Below, one piece after another: positions 18,879-27,740 of a stretch of 64,000 bases of DNA. The DNA lies in assembly GCF_014642835.1 (NCBI RefSeq), contig NZ_BMJA01000001.1, positions 723,115 through 787,114 of the forward strand, in the 5' to 3' direction. The notes under the pieces are model-generated. The model had not been told where the DNA came from. It ran no database searches and saw only the letters and a program-made list of their open reading frames with translations. This DNA comes from Dyella nitratireducens (lineage in GTDB: Bacteria > Pseudomonadota > Gammaproteobacteria > Xanthomonadales > Rhodanobacteraceae). Every line of letters begins with the position of its first letter. Within the stretch, counting starts at the first letter, position 1. The translations under genes were made by a program, and so were the position numbers.

Positions 18879-20381
18879 TCAAAGAAGTACAACATCGAAC
18901 TGTTCCTGCGAGTAATGCTCCTCGGCTTGAAAACGTATGCTCTTGGAGATGAATTCTTCCAGCTCGGCCACGGCTGCCGATTCTTCCTCGAGAATACGGC
19001 CGACCACCTTGGGGCTGGCCATCACCAGCAGCTTCTGTGCGTTGAACTGTCGCACGGCGCGGGTGATCTCGCGGAAAATTTCGTAGGTGACAGTTTCGGC
19101 GGTTTTCACGGTGCCGCGCCCCATGCATGCAGGACAGGGTTCACACAGTTGGCGCTCCAGGCTTTCGGTGGTGCGCTTGCGCGTCATCTCAACCAGGCCA
19201 AGCGGCGACATCGGGTACACGGTGGTCTTGGCATGATCACGGGCGAGGCCTTTCTCGAGCATGCGGATGACCTGACGCTTGTGCTCTTCATCGGTCATGT
19301 CGATGAAATCGATGATAATGATGCCGCCAAGGTTGCGCAGCCGCAGCTGACGCGCGGCCGCTTGTGCGGCTTCCAGATTGGTTCGATAAACGGTCTCCTC
19401 CAGATTCCGTGTACCGAGATAGCCGCCGGTGTTGACGTCGATGGTGGTCATCGCCTCCGTCTGGTCGACGATCAGATAGCCACCTGATTTCAGCGGTACT
19501 TCCTTGCGCAATGCACGCTGGATTTCGTCTTCCACGCCGTACAGGTCGAAGATCGGCCGCTCGCCGGAGTAATGTTCGATACGATCGTCCAGGCTCGGCA
19601 TGAACTTGTGCACGAACTTGGCGACCTTTTCGTAAGTTTCGCGCGAGTCCACGCGCACCTTTTCGATGTCGTCATTGAGCAGGTCGCGCAAGGCACGCAG
19701 CGGCAGCGCGAGTTCTTCGTAAACACGATCGCCTACCTTGGCCTTCGCAATATTTTCCTGCACGACGCGCCAGACCTTGCCGAGGTAGGTGACGTCGAAC
19801 GCCAGCGATTCGGCGGACTGACCTTCCGCGTTGGTGCGCACGATGTAACCGAGGCGGGGAGGGCTGGATGCGTCTTCACCGATCAGGGAGGTCAACACCT
19901 CTTTAAGTCGTTGCCGCTCGTTGTCGTCCTCAATGCGGGTAGAGATGCCCAGCGTGCGCGCGTGCGGCAGCAACACCAGGTAGCGGGAAGGAATCGACAA
20001 GTGCGTGGACAGCCGCGCGCCTTTGGTGCCGATAGGGTCCTTTACCACCTGCACGACGATTTCCTGGCCCTCGTGCACCAGCTCGCTGATCGACGGCATA
20101 TGGCCGTTGCTGGCGCCGTTGCCGGTGCTCACTTCCGCCGCCTCCGGCAGCGGTGGGCGCACGATGTCCGAAGCGTGCAGGAAAGCCGCCCGCTCCAGGC
20201 CGATGTCCACGAACACCGCCTGCATGCCCGGCATGACTCGCTGTACCCGTCCCTTGTAGACATTGCCGACGTACCCGCGACGGGACGCCCGCTCGACATG
20301 CAGTTCCTGCAGCATGCCGTTCTCCACCACGCCGACCCGGGTCTCGCGTGGGGTCATATTGATCAGGATTTCTTCGCTCAC
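18879..20381 (-). CDS. rng: Ribonuclease G
   Basis: A 500-residue RNase G, the endoribonuclease that matures the 5' end of 16S rRNA and degrades some mRNAs. Visible parts: an S1 RNA-binding domain (RGYVGNVYKGRVQRVMPGMQAVFVDIG), the DNase I-like catalytic core with both metal-binding aspartates (EAMTTIDVNTGGY and IIIIDFIDMTDEEHK), and a zinc-link CPAC motif (LCEPCPACMGRG). The start is GTG at 20381, giving SEEILINMTPRETRVGVVENG after GGGGAATTCC; the frame stays open far upstream without similarity. It lacks the long C-terminal scaffold of RNase E, so it is RNase G. It heads the rng-yhdP-tldD operon. Confidence 0.96.
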   Translation of the reverse strand: MSEEILINMTPRETRVGVVENGMLQELHVERASRRGYVGNVYKGRVQRVMPGMQAVFVDIGLERAAFLHASDIVRPPLPEAAEVSTGNGASNGHMPSISELVHEGQEIVVQVVKDPIGTKGARLSTHLSIPSRYLVLLPHARTLGISTRIEDDNERQRLKEVLTSLIGEDASSPPRLGYIVRTNAEGQSAESLAFDVTYLGKVWRVVQENIAKAKVGDRVYEELALPLRALRDLLNDDIEKVRVDSRETYEKVAKFVHKFMPSLDDRIEHYSGERPIFDLYGVEDEIQRALRKEVPLKSGGYLIVDQTEAMTTIDVNTGGYLGTRNLEETVYRTNLEAAQAAARQLRLRNLGGIIIIDFIDMTDEEHKRQVIRMLEKGLARDHAKTTVYPMSPLGLVEMTRKRTTESLERQLCEPCPACMGRGTVKTAETVTYEIFREITRAVRQFNAQKLLVMASPKVVGRILEEESAAVAELEEFISKSIRFQAEEHYSQEQFDVVLL

Positions 20382-20486
20382 GGAATTCCCCAAAGCATCC
20401 AGGCATTTATAGCGGTTACTTGTGAGAACTGTCGATGTGCAGCGCACGTCTCCTGCTGTACTGCCGAGTTCGGTAAAGTGGCCGCC

Positions 20487-21023
20487 ATGCGCCTGTCCAA
20501 AGCCATTCCGACCCCCTCTGACAGCCCGATCCTTCCCGATGTTCTGCGCCCCGGTCTGCGGTTGGTGTTCTGCGGCACCGCGGCCGGCAAACGGTCTGCC
20601 CAGGAAAGGGCCTACTACGCCCATCCGGGCAACATGTTCTGGCGCGCGCTGTTTCAGGCCGGGCTCACACCGCGGCGGCTGACGCCCCAGGAATTTCCCC
20701 TGCTGCCCGAATTTGGCATCGGCCTGACCGATCTGGCCAAGCGCCACATGGGCAACGACGACGAATTGCCTCGGGACGCGTTTGACGTTCCCGGGCTGCT
20801 GGTCAAGATCGAGCAGTACGCTCCGGAGGTGTTGGCCTTCACCAGCAAGCATGCGGCGCGCGCGGTGCTCGGTGCCGGTATCGGCTATGGATTGCAGCAT
20901 CGTGCATTCGGCACGACCAAGGTGTTTGTGTTGCCATCGCCATCCGGACAGGCGCGCGGACATTGGGACCTTGCTCCATGGATCACGTTGGCTGCACACG
21001 TCACGCGGACACGTGAACCGTAA
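20487..21023 (+). CDS. mug: Mug-type G:T/U mismatch-specific DNA glycosylase
   Basis: A 178-residue protein of the Mug/TDG branch of uracil-DNA glycosylases, which excise uracil or ethenocytosine opposite guanine. Motif 1 reads VFCGTAAGKRSA (residues about 29-40), where E. coli Mug has GINPG; motif 2 is LPSPSGQARG, equivalent to NPSGLSR. The intervening stretches (YYAHPGNMFWRALFQAGLTPR, EFGIGLTDLAKR, VLAFTSKHAARAVLG) fit the family closely. The GTAAG version of motif 1 lacks the Asn that activates water in E. coli Mug, so activity may differ. The gene is divergent from rng with a 105-nt spacer. Confidence 0.9.
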   Translation: MRLSKAIPTPSDSPILPDVLRPGLRLVFCGTAAGKRSAQERAYYAHPGNMFWRALFQAGLTPRRLTPQEFPLLPEFGIGLTDLAKRHMGNDDELPRDAFDVPGLLVKIEQYAPEVLAFTSKHAARAVLGAGIGYGLQHRAFGTTKVFVLPSPSGQARGHWDLAPWITLAAHVTRTREP

Positions 21024-21144
21024 TGATCCGCGAATCGTGCAAATGCATGCCTGACATCGCCACGCGCTTGTAAGCAAACGTTTCGCGATTCGCCACGCAT
21101 CAGCGCAATTACGTGCGGAAACATGCATTGCCTCCGGCATATGG

Positions 21145-21224
21145 TTGCCATCAGGAAAATTGTCTAGGCTACTATTTTCCTGGCAACCTCTTATAGTCAG
21201 TCGATACAAACGGACGTCCGTTTG
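21145..21224 (+). promoter_or_regulatory. Putative promoter and TetR-type operator of the RND pump
   Basis: The perfect 18-bp palindrome CAAACGGACGTCCGTTTG at 21207-21224 has the spacing and base pattern of TetR/AcrR-family operators. It lies 25 nt before the pump start codon. Upstream, TTGCCA (21145-21150), a 19-nt spacer and TACTAT (21170-21175) form a plausible but weak promoter; a TATAGT at 21192-21197 is an alternative -10. A repressor bound at the palindrome would act as a downstream roadblock. No tetR-like gene is present in the window. Confidence 0.6.
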
Positions 21225-21249
21225 GCGAGGCTGATGGAAAGCATCGGTT

Positions 21250-24200
21250 ATGTGGATCGTCAAAATCGCGCTCGAGCGGCCGCTTACCTTTATCGTTCTG
21301 GCGCTGCTGCTGCTGATCCTTGGCCCGCTGGCGATCTTGCGCACGCCGGTGGATATCTTTCCCAATATCGATATCCCCGTGGTTTCCGTGGTGTGGAATT
21401 ACACCGGCCTGCCCGCGGATGACATGAATAACCGCATCATCACCGGTTACGAGCGCGCGCTGACCACCACCGTCAACGATATCGAACACACCGAAACGCA
21501 ATCGCTCAATGGCGTTGGCCTGGTGAAGGTGTATTTCCAGCCCAACGTGAAGATCGACATGGCCGTGGCGCAGGTCACCGCGATTTCGCAGACGGTGCTG
21601 CGTTCAATGCCACAGGGCACCAATCCACCGCTGATCCTGGTGTACAACGCATCCACTGTGCCGGTGCTGCAGTTCGCGCTGTCGTCGAAGGAGCTGTCGG
21701 AAACCACGATCTTCGACGATGCCAACCAGATCGTACGCACCTTCATTACCTCAGTACGCGGCGCCGCCACGCCCTACCCTTATGGCGGCAAGCAGCGACA
21801 GGTGCAGGTCGATCTCAATCCACAGGCGTTGCTGGCGCATGGTTTGTCGCCCAGCGATGTCGTGGCGGCGATCGGCGCGCAGAACCTGATCTTGCCAGCC
21901 GGTACGGAAAAGATCGGCGAGACCGAATACAGCGTCAAGTTGAACGGCAGTCCGCAGCAGATTGATGAACTGAACAACGCACCGATTCGCACCGCCAACG
22001 GCATCACCACCTATGTCCGCGACGTGGCGCACGTGCACGACGGCTCGCCGCCACAGACCAATATCGTGCGCGTGAACGGCCAGCGCGCCGTGCTCATGTC
22101 GATCCTGAAAATCGGCGATGCGTCGACGCTGGATATCGTGGATACGCTCAAGGCCTCGCTGCCGGCGATCCGCGCCGCCGTTCCGCAAAGTCTGGAAATC
22201 AACGCACTTTCCGATCAGTCGCTGTTCGTACGCGCGGCTATCTCCGGCGTGATTCGCGAAGGTGTTATCGCCGCCGGTCTGACTGGCTTGATGATCTTGC
22301 TGTTCCTGGGCTCATGGCGCTCGACGCTGATCATTGCGATCTCGATTCCGCTATCGATTCTGGCCTCGATCATCGCGCTGTCGGCCCTGGGCCAGACGAT
22401 CAACATCATGACGCTGGGCGGTCTGGCGCTGGCCGTGGGTATTCTGGTCGACGATGCCACCGTGACGATCGAGAACATCAACTCACATCTGGAGGAAGGC
22501 AAAGAGGTCTACGACGCCATCATGGAAGGCGCGCACCAGATTGCGGTGCCGGCGTTCGTGTCGACCTTGTCCATCTGCATTGTGTTCGTGCCAATTTTCT
22601 TCCTGGGTGGTGTAGCGAAGTATCTGTTCGCACCGCTGGCCGAGGCGGTGGTGTTCGCCATGCTGGCGTCGTACGTGCTGTCGCGAACGCTGGTGCCGAC
22701 GCTGTCGCTGTTCTGGTTGAAGAAGCACGATCACAACAAGCAGGCGAATGGCCCGTTGAGTGGCTTCCAGCTCGCCTTCGAGCGCCGCTTCGAACGCTTG
22801 CGCGAAGGTTATCGCGGTGCGCTGGAAACGACAGAGCGCCATCGCGGGTTGTTTGCCATTCTGTTCTTCGCCAGCTGTGCGTTGTCTGTCGGCCTGCTGG
22901 TGCCATGGCTTGGCCGCGACTTTTTCCCCTACGTGGATGGTGGACAGATCAAGCTGCATTTTCGTGCGCCGGTTGGCCTGCGTATTGAGGAGACGGCACG
23001 CCTTGCCGACGGCATCGAGGACGTGATCCGCGACACGATCCCGAAGCAAGAACTGGCTAGCATCGTCGATACCTTGGGCATTCCTTACAGCGGCATCAAC
23101 CTTTCCTATAGCAATACGGGCGTGGTGGGTACCTCGGACGGCGACATCTTTGTAACGCTCAACGAAGATCATCACCCCACCATCGATTACGTGCGCAGCC
23201 TGCGGCGACAGCTTGCACAGAAATATCCGGGCGTGATCTTTTCGTTCCTGCCGGCAGATATGGTCGGGCAGATTCTGAATTTCGGCGCACCGGCGCCGAT
23301 CGACGTGGAGGTGTCCAGCCATGACGCGAACGCCTCAGCGAAAGTCGCCAAGGAGCTTTACGGTGATTTGCTGACGGTTCCCGGTTTGGTCGACTTGCGC
23401 ATCCAGCAGGCGTTGAACCTGCCGCAGATCAACGTGAATGTGGATCGCACGCGCGCCAGCCTGGTCGGCCTGACCACGCAGGACGTGGCGAGCAATCTGC
23501 TAACCGCGCTGGCTGGCTCCTCGCAAGTCAATCCTACCTTCTGGGTCGACCCGAAAACCGGCATCAGTTACAGCATTGCCACGCAAACACCGCAATATCG
23601 CATCGATACGTTGCAGGAGTTGAAAAACCTGCCGATCCGAAGCACCAGCGGCAGCGTGGCGAGTAGCAGCTCGTCGGGTGGCTCGACGGTCAGCCAGACG
23701 TTGCAGAATCTCGCTGATTTCTCGCGCAGCGATGGGCCGGCGATCGTTACGCATTACAGCACGCGGCCGACCATGGATTTGTATGCTTCGGTCGATCGCA
23801 CTGACCTCGGCAGCGTGGCCAGTGACGTGCAACGCGTGGTGGCCGAGCATTCCAAGCATTTGCCGCGCGACGTGAACATCGATATACGCGGCCAGGTGCA
23901 GACCATGCAATCTTCCTACAAAGGTTTGCTTGGCGGACTGCTGTTTGCGATCGTGCTGGTGTATTTGCTGATCGTGGTGAATTTCCAAAGCTGGCTGGAT
24001 CCGCTGATCATCATCGCGGCGCTGCCGGCGGCCTTGGCGGGCTTGGTGTGGATGCTATTCCTCACGGGCACCCCGCTGTCGGTGCCGGCGCTGATGGGCG
24101 CGATCATGTGCATGGGTGTGGCAACGGCCAACTCGATTCTCGTGATCAGCTTTGCGCGCGAGCGGCTGGCGCATCATGACGATCCGGTACAAGCAGCCAT

Positions 24201-24435
24201 CGAGGCAGGTTTCCAGCGCTTTCGCCCGGTGTTGATGACGGCGCTGGCGATGATCATCGGCATGGTGCCGATGGCGCTGGGCCTGGGTGAAGGCGGCGAG
24301 CAGAACGCGCCGCTGGGCCGCGCCGTGATCGGCGGCCTGCTGCTCGCTACGGCTGCCACTTTGTTCTTCGTACCTACTTTTTTCAGCTTGATGCATCGCA
24401 GCCACAAGGCCGACCGTGATGCAGCAACCGCGTGA
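21250..24435 (+). CDS. RND (HAE1-like) efflux transporter, inner membrane subunit
   Basis: A 1061-residue AcrB-like proton-driven exporter with the usual plan: TM1, a periplasmic porter domain, TM2-7, a second periplasmic domain, TM8-12. TM4 keeps the acidic pair (GILVDDATVTIENI, about residues 398-411). In TM10 the segment reads GVATANSILVISFARER where AcrB has GLSAKNAIL, so the TM10 lysine of the proton relay is absent. A Ser-rich insert (VASSSSSGGSTVSQ) lies in the second porter loop. With the adaptor at 24446 it forms two parts of a tripartite pump; no outer-membrane TolC-like gene is adjacent. The substrate is unknown. Confidence 0.92.
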   Translation: MWIVKIALERPLTFIVLALLLLILGPLAILRTPVDIFPNIDIPVVSVVWNYTGLPADDMNNRIITGYERALTTTVNDIEHTETQSLNGVGLVKVYFQPNVKIDMAVAQVTAISQTVLRSMPQGTNPPLILVYNASTVPVLQFALSSKELSETTIFDDANQIVRTFITSVRGAATPYPYGGKQRQVQVDLNPQALLAHGLSPSDVVAAIGAQNLILPAGTEKIGETEYSVKLNGSPQQIDELNNAPIRTANGITTYVRDVAHVHDGSPPQTNIVRVNGQRAVLMSILKIGDASTLDIVDTLKASLPAIRAAVPQSLEINALSDQSLFVRAAISGVIREGVIAAGLTGLMILLFLGSWRSTLIIAISIPLSILASIIALSALGQTINIMTLGGLALAVGILVDDATVTIENINSHLEEGKEVYDAIMEGAHQIAVPAFVSTLSICIVFVPIFFLGGVAKYLFAPLAEAVVFAMLASYVLSRTLVPTLSLFWLKKHDHNKQANGPLSGFQLAFERRFERLREGYRGALETTERHRGLFAILFFASCALSVGLLVPWLGRDFFPYVDGGQIKLHFRAPVGLRIEETARLADGIEDVIRDTIPKQELASIVDTLGIPYSGINLSYSNTGVVGTSDGDIFVTLNEDHHPTIDYVRSLRRQLAQKYPGVIFSFLPADMVGQILNFGAPAPIDVEVSSHDANASAKVAKELYGDLLTVPGLVDLRIQQALNLPQINVNVDRTRASLVGLTTQDVASNLLTALAGSSQVNPTFWVDPKTGISYSIATQTPQYRIDTLQELKNLPIRSTSGSVASSSSSGGSTVSQTLQNLADFSRSDGPAIVTHYSTRPTMDLYASVDRTDLGSVASDVQRVVAEHSKHLPRDVNIDIRGQVQTMQSSYKGLLGGLLFAIVLVYLLIVVNFQSWLDPLIIIAALPAALAGLVWMLFLTGTPLSVPALMGAIMCMGVATANSILVISFARERLAHHDDPVQAAIEAGFQRFRPVLMTALAMIIGMVPMALGLGEGGEQNAPLGRAVIGGLLLATAATLFFVPTFFSLMHRSHKADRDAATA

Positions 24436-24445
24436 GAGCACGAAC

Positions 24446-25627
24446 ATGTCTAGTGCAAATGTTTCGCACCGCCCCAGTCAGCCGTCACATGGCGCACGGC
24501 TCGTGCTTATCGGGCTCGGGGTCGTGCTGGTCGTGCTGGGTGCTATTGGCATCGTCAAGCGCGTGCATGCGCGACATGAACTGACCGAAGACACGGACCG
24601 CAATGCCGTCGCCACCGTAGCCACGATCACGCCCAACGCCTCACCCAAGGATCAAGGCCTGACCTTGCCAGGCACCGTCGCTTCCTGGCAGGACGCGCAG
24701 GTATATGCACGCACGACCGGCTACGTGGCCAAGTGGTATGTCGATATCGGCGCCAACGTGAAGAAGGGCCAGCGTTTGGCCGACTTGGATACGCCGGACG
24801 TCGACAATCAGCTGTTGCAAGGCAAGGCGCAGATGCGTACCGATCAGGCCAATGAGGCGTTTGCGAAAGTGACCGCCGACCGCTATGCGAAACTGGCGAC
24901 GCAAGGGTTGATCGCGCAGCAGACGGCTGATCAGTATCTGGCGCAGTACAAGGCGGATGTCGCGACCGTGCAGGCAGATCAGGCGAACGTGGCGCGCTTG
25001 CAGAACCTGGAAGATTTCAAATACATCGACGCGCCCTACGATGGCATCGTTACGCAGCGCAATCTCAACATCGGCGCATTGGTGGATGCGGGTTCCACCG
25101 GCAGCAATCTATTTGTGATTGCCGACACCAGCAAGCTGCGCGTCTATGTGGATGTACCGGAAACGTATGCCGCCAGCGTGCATGTCGGCATGCCTGCCGA
25201 CGTCAGCTTGAATACTTACGGCGCCAAGCCGATCACCGGGACGGTGGCACGCACCGCTGATGCGCTTGATCCGAGCACTCGCACGCTGCGTACGGAAATC
25301 GATGTTGATAACAACGAGCTGCAACTGGTGCCAGGTGTTTATGCCAACGTGAAATTGCAGGTATCCACGGCCACGCGCAACTACGTCGTTCCCGCGAACG
25401 TGCTGCTGTTCCGCTCCGAAGGTTTGCGTGTTGCATTGATCGACGGGCAGCAGCGTGTGCATCTGCAGCCGGTAACGCTGGGGCGTGATTTCGGCAGCAC
25501 AGTGGAGATCACCGAGGGACTGACCGATGGCGATCGCATCGTACTAAGCCCGCCGGATTCGTTGTACGAAGACCAGCAGGTGAAGGTCGTCGAGCCGAAT
25601 AAAGCGCAGAAGCAGCGCATGCCTTGA
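24446..25627 (+). CDS. RND periplasmic adaptor (membrane fusion protein)
   Basis: A 393-residue adaptor of the HlyD/AcrA type that links the RND transporter to an outer-membrane channel. An N-terminal membrane anchor lies at about residues 18-38, followed by the lipoyl half-motif GYVAKWYVDIGANVKKGQRLADLDTPDVD, an alpha-helical hairpin (about 120-190), the second lipoyl half (IDAPYDGIVTQRNLNIGALVDAG) and a C-terminal beta-barrel/membrane-proximal domain. The ATG at 24446 gives the normal length; an ATG at 24419 overlapping the transporter stop is a possible alternative. There is no lipobox cysteine, so it is anchored by the helix rather than by lipid. Confidence 0.9.
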   Translation: MSSANVSHRPSQPSHGARLVLIGLGVVLVVLGAIGIVKRVHARHELTEDTDRNAVATVATITPNASPKDQGLTLPGTVASWQDAQVYARTTGYVAKWYVDIGANVKKGQRLADLDTPDVDNQLLQGKAQMRTDQANEAFAKVTADRYAKLATQGLIAQQTADQYLAQYKADVATVQADQANVARLQNLEDFKYIDAPYDGIVTQRNLNIGALVDAGSTGSNLFVIADTSKLRVYVDVPETYAASVHVGMPADVSLNTYGAKPITGTVARTADALDPSTRTLRTEIDVDNNELQLVPGVYANVKLQVSTATRNYVVPANVLLFRSEGLRVALIDGQQRVHLQPVTLGRDFGSTVEITEGLTDGDRIVLSPPDSLYEDQQVKVVEPNKAQKQRMP

Positions 25628-25631
25628 GAAT

Positions 25632-26924
25632 TCAATCGATCGGCGTATGCCGATACGTGGCCACATCGCGCTCCTGCACTGCCGAAGCATGATTCGACCA
25701 GGCATGGCGAATGTAGGTGACCACGGCAGCCACATCCGCATCACTTAACTGCTGCGCATACGGCGGCATGGAATAGGGCCGGGGATTGCAGACAGTCACC
25801 GGCGGAAATCCGCCCAGCAATACCACGCGCGTCGCATTGATGCCGGTGGGCTCTACAACGGATGCATTGCCATCCAAAGGGGGATAGACGCCCGGCACAC
25901 CCGCGCCATCCTTGCCATGGCAATTCGCACAGCGCTCGGTGTAGACGGCATTGCCGCGATCGATGAGCGACTGGCTGTCGAAACTTGCCGGCATCGGTGC
26001 CGGCGTGGCGCGCGCCGGCAGGGATAGCAAATAGTCGGCGATGGCTTGCAGATCATCATCGCGCAGGTATTGCGTGCTGCTGGCCACCACGTCCGCCATG
26101 GGGCCAACCGCCGCGCTTTTTAATGACTGCCCTTTCTTCAGCACGTCGATAATGTCCTGCCGGCCCCAGCCTTGCAGGCCACCGTTGGTCTTCGTGCTCA
26201 AGTCTGGCGCATACCAGTCCTGCTCCGGAATCTGTCCACCCGACAAGGTTGCACGAGCCTCCAGGCCGCCCCATGCGCCACGCGCGGCGTGGCATTCGTT
26301 ACAGTGCCCAAGCCCCTGCACCAGATACGCGCCACGATTCCAGGATGCCGATTGCGAAGCATTGGGCTGATAGACACCCGCTTTGAAATACACCGCGCGC
26401 CATGCGGCGAGTGTGCTGCGTACGTTGTAGGGGAAACGCAGTTCCAGTGCGGCATTCGCTTCGTGCACAGGTGGTAGCGAACGCAGGTAAGCGAAGATGG
26501 CGATGGCATCGTCACGCGTAACGTTGGTGAACGAGGTATACGAAAATGCTGGATAGAGCGGCTCGCCGCTGCGCCCGATGCCATCGTGCAGAGCACGCCA
26601 GAAATCGTTGAAGTTCCAATTACCGATGCCTGTTTGCGTATCCGGCGTGATATTGGGCGCGGGGATATTGCCGAACGGCGTGGGCAGCATGCGGCCGCCC
26701 GCATACGCGTGGCCAGCGCGTGCGGTGTGGCAGGAGCCACAATCGCCGGCCGTGGCCAGATAGCGGCCCTTGGCAATCACGCCTGGATCCTTGAGCATGG
26801 CCGCGATCGCCGGATCTTCCTGAGAGGCCGTCGCCGGCGAATGCCGCTGCGACAGCCACCATCCACCGGCCAGCACAATTACCAGCAACACGATGGGGAT
26901 CCATAACCAACGCAATGGCTTCAT
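25632..26924 (-). CDS. Tri-heme c-type cytochrome (dehydrogenase-subunit-like)
   Basis: A 430-residue periplasmic protein with one N-terminal membrane helix (WLWIPIVLLVIVLAGGWWL) and three heme c attachment motifs in order: CGSCH, CNECH and CANCH. The three-domain layout (NITPDTQTGIGNW and FWRALHDGIGRSGEPLYPAF after heme 1) is that of the cytochrome subunits of membrane-bound alcohol, gluconate and sorbitol dehydrogenases, which pass electrons to quinol or terminal oxidases. No flavin or PQQ dehydrogenase gene is adjacent. The ATG at 26924 overlaps the stop of the upstream di-heme cytochrome (ATGA), so the pair is coupled. AGGGGGAC upstream serves as ribosome-binding site. Confidence 0.88.
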   Translation of the reverse strand: MKPLRWLWIPIVLLVIVLAGGWWLSQRHSPATASQEDPAIAAMLKDPGVIAKGRYLATAGDCGSCHTARAGHAYAGGRMLPTPFGNIPAPNITPDTQTGIGNWNFNDFWRALHDGIGRSGEPLYPAFSYTSFTNVTRDDAIAIFAYLRSLPPVHEANAALELRFPYNVRSTLAAWRAVYFKAGVYQPNASQSASWNRGAYLVQGLGHCNECHAARGAWGGLEARATLSGGQIPEQDWYAPDLSTKTNGGLQGWGRQDIIDVLKKGQSLKSAAVGPMADVVASSTQYLRDDDLQAIADYLLSLPARATPAPMPASFDSQSLIDRGNAVYTERCANCHGKDGAGVPGVYPPLDGNASVVEPTGINATRVVLLGGFPPVTVCNPRPYSMPPYAQQLSDADVAAVVTYIRHAWSNHASAVQERDVATYRHTPID

Positions 26925-27634
26925 GCGCCGTCCCCCTGTGCTTGCAACACCCCGCAACGCAAGGGCGGTGTGATCGAACCTGCGGGTTGCGGATGCGTGT
27001 CAGCGGGTACCTCCTGGTTCGCCAGCCATGCCGAGACGGCCGTGATGTCGGCAGGTGCGAGGCGATTGGCGATCTGCGCCATGCAATCGGGGGCAGCGGA
27101 GGCACGTGTACCCGTTCGCCACGAACCTAGCTGCGAACTGATGTAGTCGTAAGGCAGGCCGACCAGCCCCGGTACCGAAGGCTCGGTGCCGGTCAGCTGC
27201 TTACCGTGGCAAGCCTGGCATGGCGGCACCTGGCGCGCGGGATCGCCGGCAGTAACCAGTTGCTCGCCCCGCTGCAGCATCGATGGGGCCAAGGCGGGTA
27301 CCGGTTTGCGTTCGTACGGCACTTGCTGTGCGGCGAAGTACGCCGCGATCTCATGCATGTATTCCGGGGTCAGCAAACGCACGGTGTATTCCATCGGCGC
27401 GTATTTGCGCACTCCGCGCTGGAAGTTCTGGATCTGCAGGGCGAGATAGCCGGCGGGCTTGCCGGCCAAGCGTGGAAAGAAACCGCTGCCTGAAGAGCCC
27501 TCGCCATGCACACCGTGGCAGGTGGTACATGCTGCGATGCGTTGCTGCAGCGTGTCAGGCACCGAAGCCTGATCGGCATGTGCAAGCACACTGCAAAGCA
27601 GCAAGGCGAACGGGATTGTCCATCGCATACACAT
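26921..27634 (-). CDS. Di-heme cytochrome c (c4-like)
   Basis: A 237-residue exported cytochrome. A signal peptide (MCMRWTIPFALLLCSVLAHA) is followed by two cytochrome c domains with CTTCH (early, ACTTCHGVHGEGSSGSGFFP) and CQACH (middle, PPCQACHGKQLTGTEPSVPG). Both domains carry the c4/c553-type wording, including PRLAGKPAGYLALQIQNFQRG. The ATG at 27634 is supported by AGGGG seven nt upstream and by the signal peptide; the frame is open further upstream without similarity. It probably shuttles electrons to or from the tri-heme cytochrome encoded immediately downstream. The gene diverges from the amidase across a 106-nt spacer. Confidence 0.87.
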   Translation of the reverse strand: MCMRWTIPFALLLCSVLAHADQASVPDTLQQRIAACTTCHGVHGEGSSGSGFFPRLAGKPAGYLALQIQNFQRGVRKYAPMEYTVRLLTPEYMHEIAAYFAAQQVPYERKPVPALAPSMLQRGEQLVTAGDPARQVPPCQACHGKQLTGTEPSVPGLVGLPYDYISSQLGSWRTGTRASAAPDCMAQIANRLAPADITAVSAWLANQEVPADTHPQPAGSITPPLRCGVLQAQGDGA

Positions 27635-27740
27635 CGACCGGCCCCTGGCACCCATGCCAGAAGTATAGGAGCAGCGCGTGCGCCATCCGTGACGCCTGCG
27701 GTTATGCTGCGGCATCACGCCACGCCCGGAGGTTGTCGCC

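Noticed and set aside
20382..21365. Upstream extension of rng by over 300 codons
   Set aside because: It runs antisense through mug, has no domain, and RNase G normally begins SEEILIN.
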